DNA from: Saccoglossus kowalevskii
Lineage: Eukaryota > Hemichordata > Enteropneusta > Harrimaniidae
DNA: 31,679 nucleotides
NCBI RefSeq assembly: GCF_000003605.2
Contig: NW_003145783.1
Location: 517,281-548,959 of the forward strand
Reading direction: 5' to 3'
This document shows positions 31,373 through 31,679 of the stretch, in pieces. Position numbers and translations under genes: made by a program. How positions within the stretch are numbered: position 1 is the first letter of the stretch; every line of letters starts with the position of its first letter. The notes below the pieces were generated by a model that saw only the letters and a program-made list of their open reading frames with translations, was not told the origin of the DNA and did no database searches.

Positions 31373-31672
31373 TTAAAAGGCGGTAGTCGTCGCGCCACGC
31401 ATGCGCGATGTATATGGGTCTCATATAAACAAGGATGGCGACTTTGGCTGTTGCGCAGATCAACGAGTACAAACTAAGGAGTTATCAAGCTTTAGTCTGG
31501 TATTTTTAGGGAAGGTATCGAAGGAGTCACCGGAGGTAATTAGTGCAAGTCGCGCCCAGGTCAAATATCATACTTGTGATTTCAATTAGAAGAGCGCATT
31601 GGATTCTGGGAAAATCAATGTTTATCAACACAAATGTCACACATGCGCAGAGCGACGACTACCGCGCTATAA
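31373..31672. mobile_element. TTAA-type MITE, about 290 bp, at window edge
   Basis: TTAA (31373-31376) precedes AAGGCGGTAGTCGTCGC. At the other end the reverse complement is TTAT then AGCGCGGTAGTCGTCGC, ending at 31668. The inverted ends share GCGGTAGTCGTCGC exactly and continue with a CGCATGCGC / TGCGCATGTG similarity. The ends also resemble those of the 18958-19111 element (GGCGGT..GTCGTC..TGCGCATG). There is no coding capacity. Confidence 0.6.
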
Positions 31673-31679
31673 CTTACAG

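Overview
The window is a stretch of AT-rich animal nuclear DNA. Its genes have GT-AG introns, its intergenic space is long and non-coding, and it carries micro- and minisatellites, DNA-transposon remnants and one assembly gap. I cannot name the species. The gene content (an SLC22-type transporter and a small secreted PAN/Apple-domain protein) and the repeat load fit a marine invertebrate such as a mollusc or another lophotrochozoan, but that is inference.

Layout. Positions 1-13,000 are almost gene-free. They hold one plausible promoter plus first coding exon (about 2,080-2,408, + strand, partners not found), a foldback repeat (3,073-3,220), a 16-bp tandem repeat (3,481-3,544) and some weak promoter-like or small-ORF signals. 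At 13,177-14,552 (minus) lie the last three exons of a secreted protein with two PAN/Apple-type cysteine modules. Each module is coded by its own exon, and the intron next to the signal-peptide exon contains a 131-bp N gap. At 15,921-16,380 there is a 42-bp minisatellite. From about 18,950 to 20,721 there is transposon-derived DNA: a 154-bp TTAA-flanked MITE, then a roughly 1-kb non-autonomous element with CAGTGTTCT termini (hAT-like), then a second, related right end. A decayed LINE ORF fragment lies at about 23,420-23,680.

The right end (25,579-31,160, minus) is the 3' nine exons of an SLC22-family (MFS) organic-ion transporter. They were recovered exon by exon with matching splice phases and give 437 residues from TM2 to the stop codon. 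The first exon or exons (TM1 and the large extracellular loop) lie beyond the right edge. Its introns contain a 238-bp tandem duplication next to a splice acceptor, a 216-bp compound pentanucleotide array and a short TTAA-flanked MITE relative; a second relative lies upstream near the window edge.

Nothing in the sequence ties the two main genes to one pathway; they are simply neighbours on the same strand. The most unusual structure is the pair of transposon right ends, each with four motif copies about 21 bp apart leading into a perfect palindrome. Both sequences differ between the two ends, yet in each end the motif copies match that end's own palindrome.
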